A stretch of 64,000 nucleotides of DNA from Pseudomonas petrae (GCF_021728295.1 NZ_JAKJXE010000016.1:49487-113486), one strand, 5' to 3'; shown: positions 33,223-42,191, counted from the stretch's first letter. Notes: generated from the sequence alone by a model not told the origin. Numbers and translations are program-made.

Positions 33223-34197
33223 ATGATCGATTTACGCCAGCTTCGCTACTTCGTCGCCGTCGCCGAGGAAGAACACGTCGGTCGCGCTGCGGAGCGGCTG
33301 CATATCTCCCAGTCACCGCTGAGCCGGCAGATTGCCCAGCTGGAAGAGTTCCTTGGCCTCAACCTCTTCGAGCGCAGCCAACAGCGTATTCGGCTGACGG
33401 TGGATGGCCGCACATTTCTCGCCGAAACCAAAGCGCTGCTCACCCACGCCAAACGCCTGGAATCGTTGGGCAAGCGGCTGGGCCGAGGGGAAGAAGGCGG
33501 TCTGTGCATCGGCTACATCGAAAACGCCATGCACACTTCGGTATTGCCTGACGCGCTGAAAATTCTGCGTACGGCGCGGCACGATCTGCATATCGCGCTT
33601 TACAGCCAGGCGTCTGCCGATCAACTGGAAGGTCTGCGCCAACGCAGCCTGGACATTGCTCTGGTGAGCGAGCCGCCTGCGGCCGATGACCCGGATCTGG
33701 ACAGCGCACTGGTTCTCAACGAAGTGATGCTGCTGGCGATGCCCGAGCATCACTCGCTTACGCAGAAGAAGGTGCTGACTCCCGAGGACTTGCAGGCTGC
33801 GCAGTGGATTTGCGTGACCAGCGGACTGGCGCAACGCGCTGTGGGTTCTCACAAGGAAGGCTTCGTGGCGGCGTGCATGAAGGCCGGATTTTCCCCGGAC
33901 ATTCACCTGGAAGTCACCGAGCCGATGACCGCATTGCGGCTGGTCGGCGCGGGCCTGGGCATCGCCATGCTGCAACGTAATCTACGCTCCAGTGCGCCGG
34001 ACAACGTGGTCTTGCGGGAAGTACCGTGGATGCAATATGCCACGCCGGTTTGGGCCGCATGGCACCGCATCAACCTGCGTCCGTTGGTGGCGATGGCGCG
34101 GGAAGTGCTGCTCAGTGGGGAGAGTTCAGGCCTGGGCCCCGAAAACCCGGTAGCCGTGGATCTGCCCCCGACAGCAATTGCGCAGACAACGAAATAA
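33223..34197 (+). CDS. LysR-family transcriptional regulator 2
   Basis: A 324-aa regulator of the CatR/BenM-like class. The winged helix starts MIDLRQLRYFVAVAEEEHVG, with HISQSPLSRQIAQLEE as recognition helix; the effector domain follows. It is divergent from the aldo/keto reductase-SDR-SRPBCC unit and probably controls it. Its stop is about 25 bp from an IS66 scrap, so its C-terminal tail (after LLSGESS) may have been altered by insertion. Confidence 0.85.
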   Translation: MIDLRQLRYFVAVAEEEHVGRAAERLHISQSPLSRQIAQLEEFLGLNLFERSQQRIRLTVDGRTFLAETKALLTHAKRLESLGKRLGRGEEGGLCIGYIENAMHTSVLPDALKILRTARHDLHIALYSQASADQLEGLRQRSLDIALVSEPPAADDPDLDSALVLNEVMLLAMPEHHSLTQKKVLTPEDLQAAQWICVTSGLAQRAVGSHKEGFVAACMKAGFSPDIHLEVTEPMTALRLVGAGLGIAMLQRNLRSSAPDNVVLREVPWMQYATPVWAAWHRINLRPLVAMAREVLLSGESSGLGPENPVAVDLPPTAIAQTTK

Positions 34198-34222
34198 TTT
34201 GAACATTTGGCGCCAGCCAGAG

Positions 34223-34321
34223 CTGAAGCATGCCTATCTCAACGATGTGCTGAGGCGGTTGCCGACGCAGCGGGCGAATGAGATTAATCAACTGCTGCCG
34301 CATCAGCGGATGGCCGCCTGA
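34223..34321 (+). pseudogene. IS66 transposase C-terminal scrap
   Basis: The frame ending in TGA at 34319-34321 reads LKHAYLNDVLRRLPTQRAN then EINQLLPHQ, the extreme C-terminus of IS66-family TnpC (AYLKDVLxRLPT...LLPHxW). No terminal repeat is seen beside it. Confidence 0.65.
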
Positions 34322-34347
34322 TCTACATAAAGTAAAATGCTCACCTT

Positions 34348-35259
34348 CTATTCACGTTCTTGCCCAATGAAATCGACGAATACCCGCAACGGAGCGGACA
34401 TGAATCTGCTGGAAAAATAGAGCCACGGCCCCTCAAACGTGTCCCACCATTCGTCTAGAACCGGCTCGAGATCACCACTCTGGAAATGCGGATGTAGCCA
34501 ATTTTCGAAGGTTGCAATAATTCCTCTGCCACTTCGCGCAAGATTGATAGCCGCTGCAACTCCATCGACTCCAATGACCAATCGACCTGGGGGATCAATG
34601 CTTACGGTTTCCCCATTCTTCACGAAATCCCAGTTGACCATTGCTCCACTGGAATACCGTAGACGGATGCAATCGTGATTCATCAATTCGCCTGGATGTG
34701 AGGGGGTGCCGCGCGACGCTAGATAGGACGGGGCGGCAGCCAAAGCCAGTTGCTGCGACCTTGGCCCGATAGGGACGGCAATGGTGTCCTGTGCAAGGTG
34801 CTCTCCATAACGTATCCCGGCATCGCACCCTGCGGCGGTAACGTCCACAAGGCGATCTTCGACCATTATTTCTATCCGCACTTGCGGATAGCGTGCGAGA
34901 AAGCGATCAATCAGTGGCGGCAGAATGTCGACCATGACCGCGCCGGTCACGTTCAACTTCAACACGCCTCTTAGGTCTTGAAGGGAACTGGCGACATCCT
35001 CGAACACGGCTCTCATTTCCCCGAGAAGCGGAGACATTCGCTCTGCCAGCTCACGCCCCGCCGCAGTTGCTACAACGCTTCGGGTGGTGCGCACGAGCAG
35101 GGGAACGCCCAAGCCTGATTCCAGCGCCGAAATACGTTCGCTCACGGTTGATGGCGACAAGCCAAGTCGCTTGGCAGCCGCACGAAATCCATTTTCGCGG
35201 AAGACCGCAAGAAAGATCGATAGGTCATCCATAGAGCATTGATCAATATTGTTCGCCAT
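34348..35259 (-). CDS. LysR-family transcriptional regulator 3
   Basis: A 303-aa CrgA-type regulator: winged helix MDDLSIFLAVFRENGFRAAA with GLSPSTVSERISALE, then the effector domain with AAGCDAGIRYGEHLAQD. The start is uncertain: ATG 35259 (MANN) or ATG 35232 (MDDL), neither with a strong ribosome site. It is divergent from SDR 2 and separated from it by 133 bp with an inverted repeat. Confidence 0.82.
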   Translation of the reverse strand: MANNIDQCSMDDLSIFLAVFRENGFRAAAKRLGLSPSTVSERISALESGLGVPLLVRTTRSVVATAAGRELAERMSPLLGEMRAVFEDVASSLQDLRGVLKLNVTGAVMVDILPPLIDRFLARYPQVRIEIMVEDRLVDVTAAGCDAGIRYGEHLAQDTIAVPIGPRSQQLALAAAPSYLASRGTPSHPGELMNHDCIRLRYSSGAMVNWDFVKNGETVSIDPPGRLVIGVDGVAAAINLARSGRGIIATFENWLHPHFQSGDLEPVLDEWWDTFEGPWLYFSSRFMSAPLRVFVDFIGQERE

Positions 35260-35302
35260 AGCGATCAGGCTATTCGGATTCGACCCGGTTATCAATCACC
35301 CA

Positions 35303-35341
35303 GGCGCGCGGTACAAAGGGCGTGTACAGCCTATGCGCGCC
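35303..35341. promoter_or_regulatory. Inverted repeat between LysR 3 and SDR 2
   Basis: GGCGCGC (35303-35309) and GCGCGCC (35335-35341) are exact inverted arms flanking an inner GTACA...TGTAC repeat. The arrangement sits mid-way between divergent starts, as expected for a LysR operator. Confidence 0.4.
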
Positions 35342-35392
35342 CAATCAAGCGTGTGCTGATCTGCCTCGATGGATAGCCGATGGAGTTCTGGA

Positions 35393-36118
35393 ATGAGTAA
35401 AAAAAATGTTCTTATCACCGGTGCGAACAAGAGCATAGGGTTCGAAACCGCTCGTGAAATGGGCCTGCTGGGTTATCGAGTGTGGCTTGGGAGCCGCGAC
35501 AAAAGCTTAGGTACGCTTTCGGTATCCCGCTTGGTGACCGATGGCATAGATGCCCGCCTGGTCATTCTGGATGTACGCGACACAGAGAGCGTTAGGGCGG
35601 CGGCTGAGCTGGTTTTCAAGGAAGATGGAAAGCTGGATGTTCTTATCAATAATGCGGGTATATCTGGCGCTCAACCCATCCCGCCCAGTGAGCAAGAGAT
35701 CGGCGACATCCAGAGCGTTTACGAGACCAACGTGTTCGGCCCGATCCGGGTGACTCAAGCTTTTCTTCCTCTTTTAAAAGCAGCGCAAAAAGCCCGTGTG
35801 GTTATGGTCAGTAGCGGGTTGGGTTCGCTGAGCTGGACTTCTGATCCAGCGCATCCTTACTCACGGGTCGATGCGATGGGTTACAACAGTTCAAAATCCG
35901 CCTTGAATGCGGTGACCATTGCATTCTCTAAAGAGTTCGCTGCTTTTGGTATCAGCGTCAACGCGGTTGATCCCGGCTATACCGCCACCGATTTCAATGG
36001 GCATTCGGGTTATCGAACAGTTGCTGAGGCAGCTTCGGGTATCGTATGGCTAGCCTGCCTTGATTCATCAGCCATCACTGGCAAATTCTTTTTTGATCAA
36101 GAAAGTGCGCCGTGGTGA
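35393..36118 (+). CDS. Short-chain dehydrogenase/reductase 2
   Basis: A 241-aa SDR with VLITGANKSIGFETA, the NNAG strand, MVSSGLGSLS and catalytic YNSSKSALN. The cofactor motif has Lys-Ser in place of the usual residues between the glycines (GANKSIG), as in carbonyl-reductase-like SDRs. The start at 35393 has a GGAG about 9 bases upstream. It is divergent from LysR 3 (likely regulator). Confidence 0.83.
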   Translation: MSKKNVLITGANKSIGFETAREMGLLGYRVWLGSRDKSLGTLSVSRLVTDGIDARLVILDVRDTESVRAAAELVFKEDGKLDVLINNAGISGAQPIPPSEQEIGDIQSVYETNVFGPIRVTQAFLPLLKAAQKARVVMVSSGLGSLSWTSDPAHPYSRVDAMGYNSSKSALNAVTIAFSKEFAAFGISVNAVDPGYTATDFNGHSGYRTVAEAASGIVWLACLDSSAITGKFFFDQESAPW

Positions 36119-36735
36119 TCGTTACCTGACGTTAAGGTCGACGCGTGGGACAAATCAATCTACTCAGCTGCTCGCTAATTTCCACTATCGCCTTTAATGC
36201 TGAAGTTTGGAAGGTGGGTTGGCCGGACGCTTACCCTGCTGAAGCCCTATTGCACTCTCCGCATTCTGCGAGGGAAGTGAATTTCGCCTGAGCATGGCCA
36301 TGGAGAATTGCTCAACAGGCCGTCGAGTTTTTCCAAGATTGGCTAAGCGCTACGCGGTATTTTTTGGAGTGACCGGATGTAACGGTTAGCTGGACTGCCA
36401 CGTCGTCGTCACAGCACGGCGGGGCATGTGGAGAACTCAGGCCTGAATTGCCTCTCTCGCGTTCATAACGCCCGCCTGTTGTTTCTTGATTTCTTGCGCA
36501 TCGTGATTGGCGCGCTACCGTCGCCCGCAGATATCTCAACATCATGATGCAATCCAACAATATGCTAAGTACGCGTCCGGCCATGTCACCTGCGGAAGTC
36601 GAATCATGAACTGCGCATGCAGCTCCCTCTGCGCATCAAGTCACACTCGTTGATCGTCTTTCAGCAATCTCTCGCGGCTAGGGTACAAATGAATTATTCT
36701 CCAAAAACTTGAGCGCTAGACGTAGGAAGTAAAAG
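36119..36735. other. 617-bp stretch without a convincing gene
   Basis: Reading frames here are short and unlike known proteins. The one recognisable feature is the IS66-type end at 36217-36236 (listed separately). The last 80 bp are AT-rich and probably hold the promoter of the exported protein at 36736. Confidence 0.45.
36217..36236. mobile_element. IS66-type terminal inverted repeat (outward end)
   Basis: CCGGACGCTTACCC is the reverse complement of the end at 37246 (GGGTAAGCGTCC, 12 identical bases). IS66-family ends begin GTAAGCG. Here the element body would lie to the left, but no transposase remains beside it. Confidence 0.45.
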
Positions 36736-37209
36736 ATGAAAAGGACTTTGTTTGCCGCTATAGCGATGGCGGCGATAGCTGCGACTTCAAATGCAGTGCT
36801 CGCTGATACGCCCTCACACAGGGATGCGGTAGCGTTCGTTGATCAGGCAAAGATCGGACAAAATCTTCCCGTTATTGCTCTTTCGATTGCAAAGCAAACC
36901 GTAACCTTCACGACTATCGCTTCCAAGCTGGGTAATGCGGGTGCCGTGAAAGCCGTATCTGACGAAATCAACGCGCTGCTCCCTCTGTACCAACCGAAAT
37001 GGAATGAGAACATCGCGCAGGCGTACGAAAAATCTTTCACTGAAGAGGAGCTGTCTTCTTTAGCCTCTGAAGGGCGTTCCTCTAAATACGCATCTAAAGT
37101 CTTAGCCCAGCAAGGCGTGATTGGTAAGCAGATGGAATCGACATCCAAGCCGATTTTAACTGACCTGGTGACCCAGGCGCTTAGGACAGTGATGTCCAAA
37201 ACACCTTAA
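36736..37209 (+). CDS. Exported DUF2059-like protein
   Basis: A 157-aa protein with a signal peptide (MKRTLFAAIAMAAIAATSNAVLA). The mature helical domain contains YEKSFTEEELSSLASEGRSS and GVIGKQMESTSKP, resembling the C-terminal DUF2059 pattern of periplasmic proteins. No catalytic motif is seen. It is bracketed by two IS66-type ends, which suggests it arrived with, or was trapped by, insertion sequences. A GGAAG ribosome site precedes the ATG. Confidence 0.65.
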   Translation: MKRTLFAAIAMAAIAATSNAVLADTPSHRDAVAFVDQAKIGQNLPVIALSIAKQTVTFTTIASKLGNAGAVKAVSDEINALLPLYQPKWNENIAQAYEKSFTEEELSSLASEGRSSKYASKVLAQQGVIGKQMESTSKPILTDLVTQALRTVMSKTP

Positions 37210-37245
37210 TGATATCGGCATTGGTCGCATGAGCATGCGCGTCTA

Positions 37246-37265
37246 GGGTAAGCGTCCGTCCGAAC
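37246..37265. mobile_element. IS66-type terminal inverted repeat
   Basis: GGGTAAGCGTCC followed by GTCCGAAC lies 11 bp from the stop codon of the transposase remnant whose tail is IS66-like, the normal distance between an IS66 tnpC end and its terminal repeat. Confidence 0.5.
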
Positions 37266-37276
37266 AACTTACGTTA

Positions 37277-37921
37277 TTAAACGGGCGTCCACCTGTGTGG
37301 CAGCAACTCAACAATCTCGCTCGCCCGCTGTGTCGGCAGGCGATTGAGTACATCTGCACAGACATACTGATTTTTGGCCTCGTCATAGATAAAAGCGTCG
37401 TTGTTAAAACGCCCATCAGCTTTGGCTGCTGATGTCATGGGCTTGGGCACATACGCGGTGAAATCCGCGTTGTGACAAGCCAGGATTTTCTCACTTTTGA
37501 AATAGCCTCGGTCAGCCACCACCGATAGCGAATCCGATGCAATGGCCTCGCACGCCTGCTTGGCCATTGAGCTGAGCTGATCACGGTCGGAACCGACATT
37601 GGTCACCTCATGATCAACGATCAAATGGCGCTGAGCATCGACTGCTGTTTGCACGTTGTCTAAGGTCACGGTTGTTGGCGGCTTTAAACTTGCTGCCAAT
37701 AATGGCGAGCAGATTTTCATCTTCAGCAGGACTTCAGGGTGATAAGCAGGCCGGCCAGCTTCAGCAGGAACAGCACCGTCGAAACCCAAATTGACCAGGT
37801 CGAGTTCATCGACCAAGACGTCGACTATGCGCACCGGGTTGGTATCGCTGACGTGGTCGTCGAGGCTTTCGGGGAACAACGTGCTTTGACCCGGATGCTC
37901 ACCTTGTATGAAACGCTTCAT
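37277..37921 (-). pseudogene. Chimeric IS1182/IS66 transposase remnant
   Basis: The open frame begins as an IS1182-family transposase (MKRFIQGEHPGQSTLFPE, then GRPAYHPEVLLKM). It loses roughly 150 or more residues around position 70-90, and resumes at the DDE-domain part VQTAVDAQRHLIVDHEVTN and VVADRGYFKSEKILA. It then ends as an IS66 TnpC tail (DVLNRLPTQRASEIVELLPH). Its own ribosome site AAAGGATCGCCC is kept. Loss of catalytic parts makes transposition unlikely. Confidence 0.75.
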
Positions 37922-38144
37922 GGGCGATCCTTTCGATGAAATCCTCAGAAATCATCGCAAGGGTTGGCGAAGGGGTTTTTACACATCTGGGCCAAAAGCA
38001 GTCACTCCTTTGCTACGCATTTTCCCTTCGCTTGCCGCCTCTAACCTGCACGTCCCTTTAGCCGTGCAGTGTTCAAAAATCCTTAAAAAACAAAGGGCGA
38101 CAGGATTCAAAATCTTGGGGGGGAAAGCAGGCCTAGCCAACACG

Positions 38145-39002
38145 TTAACTGTCGAGACGGCCGTCACCGTCACAAACACACAAGCCAAACCGTTCGCGCA
38201 TCATGGCCATGTACGACTCTTCTGCGGTTTCACGGCGGGCCCGCACCATTGGTTCGATGTCCTGCGTCGCTACATAACGCAGTCGGTCGGTGCCATCGCT
38301 CGCCGCATCGAAAATCACCCGTGCTACGTCTTCGGAGGTTGAAAGGCTCTGTTCACGCAGGCCTTCGAATGCCTGCGCCGTGTGGCTGATAAAAACATCG
38401 TAATCCGTGGGAGACGATACTTGCGCCACCTCGCCCGCCGAACGATCACCGAACCCGGTGCTGATCACCCCACCAGGTTCGACGATTTTCACCACGATGC
38501 CTTGGGAAGCCAGCTCATACGACAACGATTCTGAAAAACCTTCTAGGGCGAATTTGCTGGCGGTGTAGATCGAGAGCATGGGCAGGCCGAACACTCCAGC
38601 GCCGGAGCTGACGTTGATGATCACACCGGACTTACGCTCGCGCATATGCGGCAGGACTTGCCTTGTGACATCCATTGCACCGAAAAGATTGACGTCAAAT
38701 TGTTCTCGAATTTTTGCACTTGAGGTCCCTTCGAACACCCCAAACAGACCGAATCCGGCGTTATTGATCAGAACGTCGATCTGGCCGAAGCGGGCTAAAC
38801 CGGCGCTGATTGCCGCCTTAATACTGGCGGGCTCTTGCACGTCAAGGCGGGTGACCAGCACATTCGCCAGCATCCCAAGATCAACACCGGCGTCGGTGTT
38901 GCGCATGCTGGCAATAACGTTCCAGCCTTGAGCCGCAAATAACTGTGCGGTGGAACGACCGAATCCGGTAGAGGCACCGGTGATGAGTACGGTTGAGGTC
39001 AT
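38145..39002 (-). CDS. Short-chain dehydrogenase/reductase 3
   Basis: A 285-aa SDR with VLITGASTGFGRSTAQLF, NNAGFGLFG, INVSSGAGVFG and catalytic YTASKFALEG. The length and C-terminal extension fit the retinol-dehydrogenase/17-beta-HSD-like group. The start follows GAGAG. The last residues (CDGDGRLDS) run into the decayed IS flank, so the C-terminus may not be original. It is divergent from LysR 4. Confidence 0.85.
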   Translation of the reverse strand: MTSTVLITGASTGFGRSTAQLFAAQGWNVIASMRNTDAGVDLGMLANVLVTRLDVQEPASIKAAISAGLARFGQIDVLINNAGFGLFGVFEGTSSAKIREQFDVNLFGAMDVTRQVLPHMRERKSGVIINVSSGAGVFGLPMLSIYTASKFALEGFSESLSYELASQGIVVKIVEPGGVISTGFGDRSAGEVAQVSSPTDYDVFISHTAQAFEGLREQSLSTSEDVARVIFDAASDGTDRLRYVATQDIEPMVRARRETAEESYMAMMRERFGLCVCDGDGRLDS

Positions 39003-39143
39003 GAATAATCTCTCGATTGATTTGATGTATGCCCCGGAGACATTGCTATCAGGGCTCCACTGGGGGCTGCAAACACCTTAACTCCAGGCAATCGTAGGGA
39101 CAATCAGGCTATTATTTGATGAACTCATGCATGAATTAGCACA

Positions 39144-40094
39144 ATGGAAAAGACCGGATTAATTGAACTCAACGCTGTAGTCGCCTTGGCTCACCACAGA
39201 AGTTTTCGTCGAGCCGCCGCCGAGATTGGTCTCTCCCCATCAGCGATGAGCCACAAGATTGCAACGCTCGAGCAGAGGCTGGGCGTGCGGTTGTTCAATC
39301 GCACAACCCGCAGCGTTTCATTGTCTGAAGCCGGGGAACAGTTTTTGGCGCGGGTCCGGCCGGCATTGGCTGACATTTCCAGTGCCATGGAGGCGATCAA
39401 TCAGTTCCGCGATACCCCGAGCGGCAATTTGCGAATCAATGCTTCCGAAGGTGCAATTCAGATGATCATGACGTCTGTGGTCGCGGAATTTCTTCGGCGC
39501 TACCCCGATATGCGCCTTGAGGTCGTTACCAGTACGGCGTTAGTGGACATCGTAGCCGAGGGCTTTGACGGCGGGATCCGAATGGGCGAAAGCGTGCCAC
39601 TGGACATGATTGCGGTGCCTTGTAGCCCGCCATTACGATTTGCGGTAGTCGGCTCACCCGCCTACTTTTCCCAGCGCCCATTCCCGAAAACCCCAGATGA
39701 TCTAAGCAGGCACAACTGCATTCGCACTCGATTTGCCAGCGGGGCACTTTACCGATGGGAGTTTGTTAAGCGAGGCCAGCAGCAAATTATCGATGTTGAA
39801 GGCACGCTGACCCTCGACAGCCAGCATTTGATCGTCGATGCAGCGCTCCAGGGCATCGGCGTCATTTGTGTAAACGAGTCTTCAATTGCTGAACATTTGA
39901 AAGCTGGTCGCCTGATACGTACGTTAGAGGACTGGACGCCGGCGTATCCCGGTCTGTGTCTGTTTTACCCTGCCAACCGCCATGTGCCAGCCGGACTTCG
40001 AGCTTTTATCGACTTGGTTCGCGAGATGAACGATCCTCGTGGCCTGATGCCAACGTTGCTGAACCCAGCGTCGCGAATGAAGGTTGAAGGTTGA
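39144..40094 (+). CDS. LysR-family transcriptional regulator 4
   Basis: A 316-aa CrgA-type regulator: winged helix with HRSFRRAAAEIGLSPSAMSHKI, effector domain with IVAEGFDGGIRMGESVPLD. It is divergent from SDR 3; the 141-bp gap holds CATGCATG (39126-39133) close to its start. The last residues (NPASRMKVEG) lie in a repetitive AAGGTTGAAGGTTGAAGGTTG tract. Confidence 0.85.
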   Translation: MEKTGLIELNAVVALAHHRSFRRAAAEIGLSPSAMSHKIATLEQRLGVRLFNRTTRSVSLSEAGEQFLARVRPALADISSAMEAINQFRDTPSGNLRINASEGAIQMIMTSVVAEFLRRYPDMRLEVVTSTALVDIVAEGFDGGIRMGESVPLDMIAVPCSPPLRFAVVGSPAYFSQRPFPKTPDDLSRHNCIRTRFASGALYRWEFVKRGQQQIIDVEGTLTLDSQHLIVDAALQGIGVICVNESSIAEHLKAGRLIRTLEDWTPAYPGLCLFYPANRHVPAGLRAFIDLVREMNDPRGLMPTLLNPASRMKVEG

Positions 40095-40352
40095 AGGTTG
40101 TTTATCCGCTGGTCTTTCCCACACCGTAAAACCCTCAAGCGGAACATTTTTGACTTTTACTTCGTGGTTGATACATGCGGTTAACCGTTACCAAGGATCC
40201 GGGAGCCGGAAATCAGTAGCCGTCAACTTTGCCGTCCAGCGCCCCCCAACTGTCAATTATTTATTAACTATTCTTCGTCTATTACAGTACTTATCATTAA
40301 CAGTGAAGCGTCTATAGTTTTGCCCACACATCAGATCATTTGGGTACAGCTA

Positions 40353-41102
40353 ATGGCTAGGTTGAACGGAAAAGTAGCAATCGTTACAGGCTCTTCGAAA
40401 GGTATCGGTGCAGCGATTGCAAAAGGATTGGCGGCTGAAGGTGCCGCAGTGGTAGTCAATTACGCGTCGAGCACAGTGGACGCCAATCGCGTGGTCGAAG
40501 AGATCACAAGCCGGGGCGGACGTGCCATTGCCATCCAGGCAGATGTCTCGAAGTCAGCAGATATCCAACGCCTGTTTCAAGAAGCCCAAGCAGCCTTTGG
40601 GACGATCAACGTGCTGGTCAACAACGCGGGTGTGTACTCCTTCGGCCCTCTCGAATCAGTCACAGAGGACGAATTTCACCGTCAGATGAACACCAACGTC
40701 CTAGGGGCCTTTTTGACCATGCAGGCTGCCGCGCAACACTTCGGCGACAACGGCGGCTCAATCATCAACATTGCCTCGGCGGCCGTCGAAATGAACGGTC
40801 CGGGTACCGCGCTGTATACCGCAACCAAATCCGCCATCGTGGCCATGACCAAAGTCCTGTCCAAAGAACTGGGGCCACGCCACATACGCGTGAACGCCGT
40901 TGCACCTGGGGCGACGGAATCCGAAGGCCTGCATGCCTTGGGTATTTTCGGCAGCGACTTTCTCAACGGCATGATCGCGCAACCACCGCTGGGTCGCCTA
41001 GGGCAGCCCGAAGACATCGCGCCGGTAGCGGTATTTTTGGCCTCGGACGATGCGGCGTGGGTGACCGGCGAGGTGATTTTTGCTTCCGGTGGTCAGCGCT
41101 GA
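40353..41102 (+). CDS. Short-chain dehydrogenase/reductase 4 (FabG-like)
   Basis: A 249-aa classical SDR: GSSKGIGAAIAKGL, NNAGVYSFG, INIASAAVEMNG, catalytic YTATKSAIVAM, and C-terminal WVTGEVIFASGG. It is close to 3-oxoacyl-ACP reductase-like enzymes, but the substrate is unknown. The ATG at 40353 is chosen over 40320 because the Rossmann strand follows at once. A SnoaL-like gene and an Rrf2 repressor follow on the same strand. Confidence 0.86.
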   Translation: MARLNGKVAIVTGSSKGIGAAIAKGLAAEGAAVVVNYASSTVDANRVVEEITSRGGRAIAIQADVSKSADIQRLFQEAQAAFGTINVLVNNAGVYSFGPLESVTEDEFHRQMNTNVLGAFLTMQAAAQHFGDNGGSIINIASAAVEMNGPGTALYTATKSAIVAMTKVLSKELGPRHIRVNAVAPGATESEGLHALGIFGSDFLNGMIAQPPLGRLGQPEDIAPVAVFLASDDAAWVTGEVIFASGGQR

Positions 41103-41140
41103 GAGCCAATAAGCAACAATGATAGATACAATTACTCGCT

Positions 41141-41165
41141 TATGTGTATTATTGATTAACACATA
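41141..41165. promoter_or_regulatory. Perfect inverted repeat before the SnoaL-like gene
   Basis: TATGTGT-N11-ACACATA (arms 41141-41147 and 41159-41165) lies 16 bp upstream of the next start codon in an AT-rich gap. No T-run follows, so an operator is more likely than a terminator. The Rrf2 repressor encoded two genes on is the obvious candidate ligand. Confidence 0.5.
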
Positions 41166-41181
41166 TAGGCGAGGATGTAGC

Positions 41182-41661
41182 ATGAGCGACGCAAGAGATG
41201 TTCAACAGGTACTAGCCCAGTACGTGCGCGCGACCGATAGGCGAGATGCTACGGCCATGAGCGCATTATTTATGGACGACGGTCGGGTCGAGATTTTCCA
41301 GGGGCAACTCGCCCCGATTGCGCTCGGTGCCTTGCAAGGAGCCGAGACCATAGGGCAAGCCACCGCCGGTATGATGGCATCCCATCCCGCTCGTGGCTGG
41401 AGCCATCACACGACCCACGATCCCATCATTGAAGTCACCGGTGACGAGGCCACCCTCGACGCCCAATTTATCGTTTACAACACTGTGGGCTTTGAACAAC
41501 CTGCGGCGGGTTGGCCTCAAGGCGCAGTCGGCGCCCAAGGGCGGGTCGAACCCATCGAAGCGGGTTACTACCAGTCCACCCTGAAACGTGTGAACGGCCG
41601 CTGGAAAATTGCCGTGCATCGCATCACCCTCGACCTGCCCCACGCCTTTCCCACCGCGTAA
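41182..41661 (+). CDS. SnoaL/NTF2-like protein
   Basis: A 159-aa cone-shaped alpha+beta barrel protein. The N-terminal helix LAQYVRATDRRDATAMSALF and the strands WSHHTTHDPIIEV and GRWKIAVHRITL fit SnoaL_4-type domains, which hold small hydrophobic ligands or act as isomerases, hydratases or dehydratases. The start follows GAGGATG. It lies between SDR 4 and rrf2, probably one small regulated unit. Confidence 0.78.
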   Translation: MSDARDVQQVLAQYVRATDRRDATAMSALFMDDGRVEIFQGQLAPIALGALQGAETIGQATAGMMASHPARGWSHHTTHDPIIEVTGDEATLDAQFIVYNTVGFEQPAAGWPQGAVGAQGRVEPIEAGYYQSTLKRVNGRWKIAVHRITLDLPHAFPTA

Positions 41662-41731
41662 AACTCACTATTACTGCGACCGAAGCCGACGAAGTCCGGG
41701 TACTATTGCGGCCTTCATTCCGGGAGGCCGC

Positions 41732-42178
41732 ATGGTCGATCTAAGATTCTCGAGTGCCCTGCAAAGCCTGTTGAGCATTGCCTACGCTCATCATGAAGGC
41801 TTGAAGGTCATCAGCTCTGCGCAATTGGCGAGTGGGTTGAACGCCAACCCCTCGTTCGTGCGCAAACTGATGGCGCCGCTGGCCGAGGCCGGGCTGGTCA
41901 CAGGGGTACACGGGAAGTTGGGCGGCCTGCGTCTGACCAGACCAACCGCGGACATCACCCTGGCCGACATTTACCTTGCCGTCAGCCCTGACAAGAAAAT
42001 GTTTGCCGCGCGCAATGATATCGAACACTGCTGCATGGTGACCTCGAACATTGATCGATTGCTGGCCGATGTGTCCGAACGCGCTCATGTAGCACTGCTG
42101 GGTTCATTGCAATCGCGCACGTTGCAACAGTGCCTGGACGACTATGTGCTGGAAGGAGCCTCACTCGTTCAACCGTAA
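41732..42178 (+). CDS. Rrf2-family transcriptional repressor
   Basis: A 148-aa winged-helix protein. SSAQLASGLNANPSFVRKLMAPLAEAG is the recognition region and GKLGGLRLTRP the wing. Only an adjacent Cys pair (EHCCMV) is present rather than the three spaced cysteines of IscR or NsrR, so an Fe-S cluster is unlikely and a YwnA-like or thiol-redox sensor is possible. GGAGG precedes the ATG ideally. It probably controls the SDR 4 and SnoaL genes. Confidence 0.85.
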   Translation: MVDLRFSSALQSLLSIAYAHHEGLKVISSAQLASGLNANPSFVRKLMAPLAEAGLVTGVHGKLGGLRLTRPTADITLADIYLAVSPDKKMFAARNDIEHCCMVTSNIDRLLADVSERAHVALLGSLQSRTLQQCLDDYVLEGASLVQP

Positions 42179-42191
42179 AAAACGCAGGTTT

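Noticed and set aside
35311..35328. Additional light-operator site (GTACA...TGTACA)
   Set aside because: The half-sites are only 7 bp apart, not 12, and lie in a LysR/SDR promoter region.
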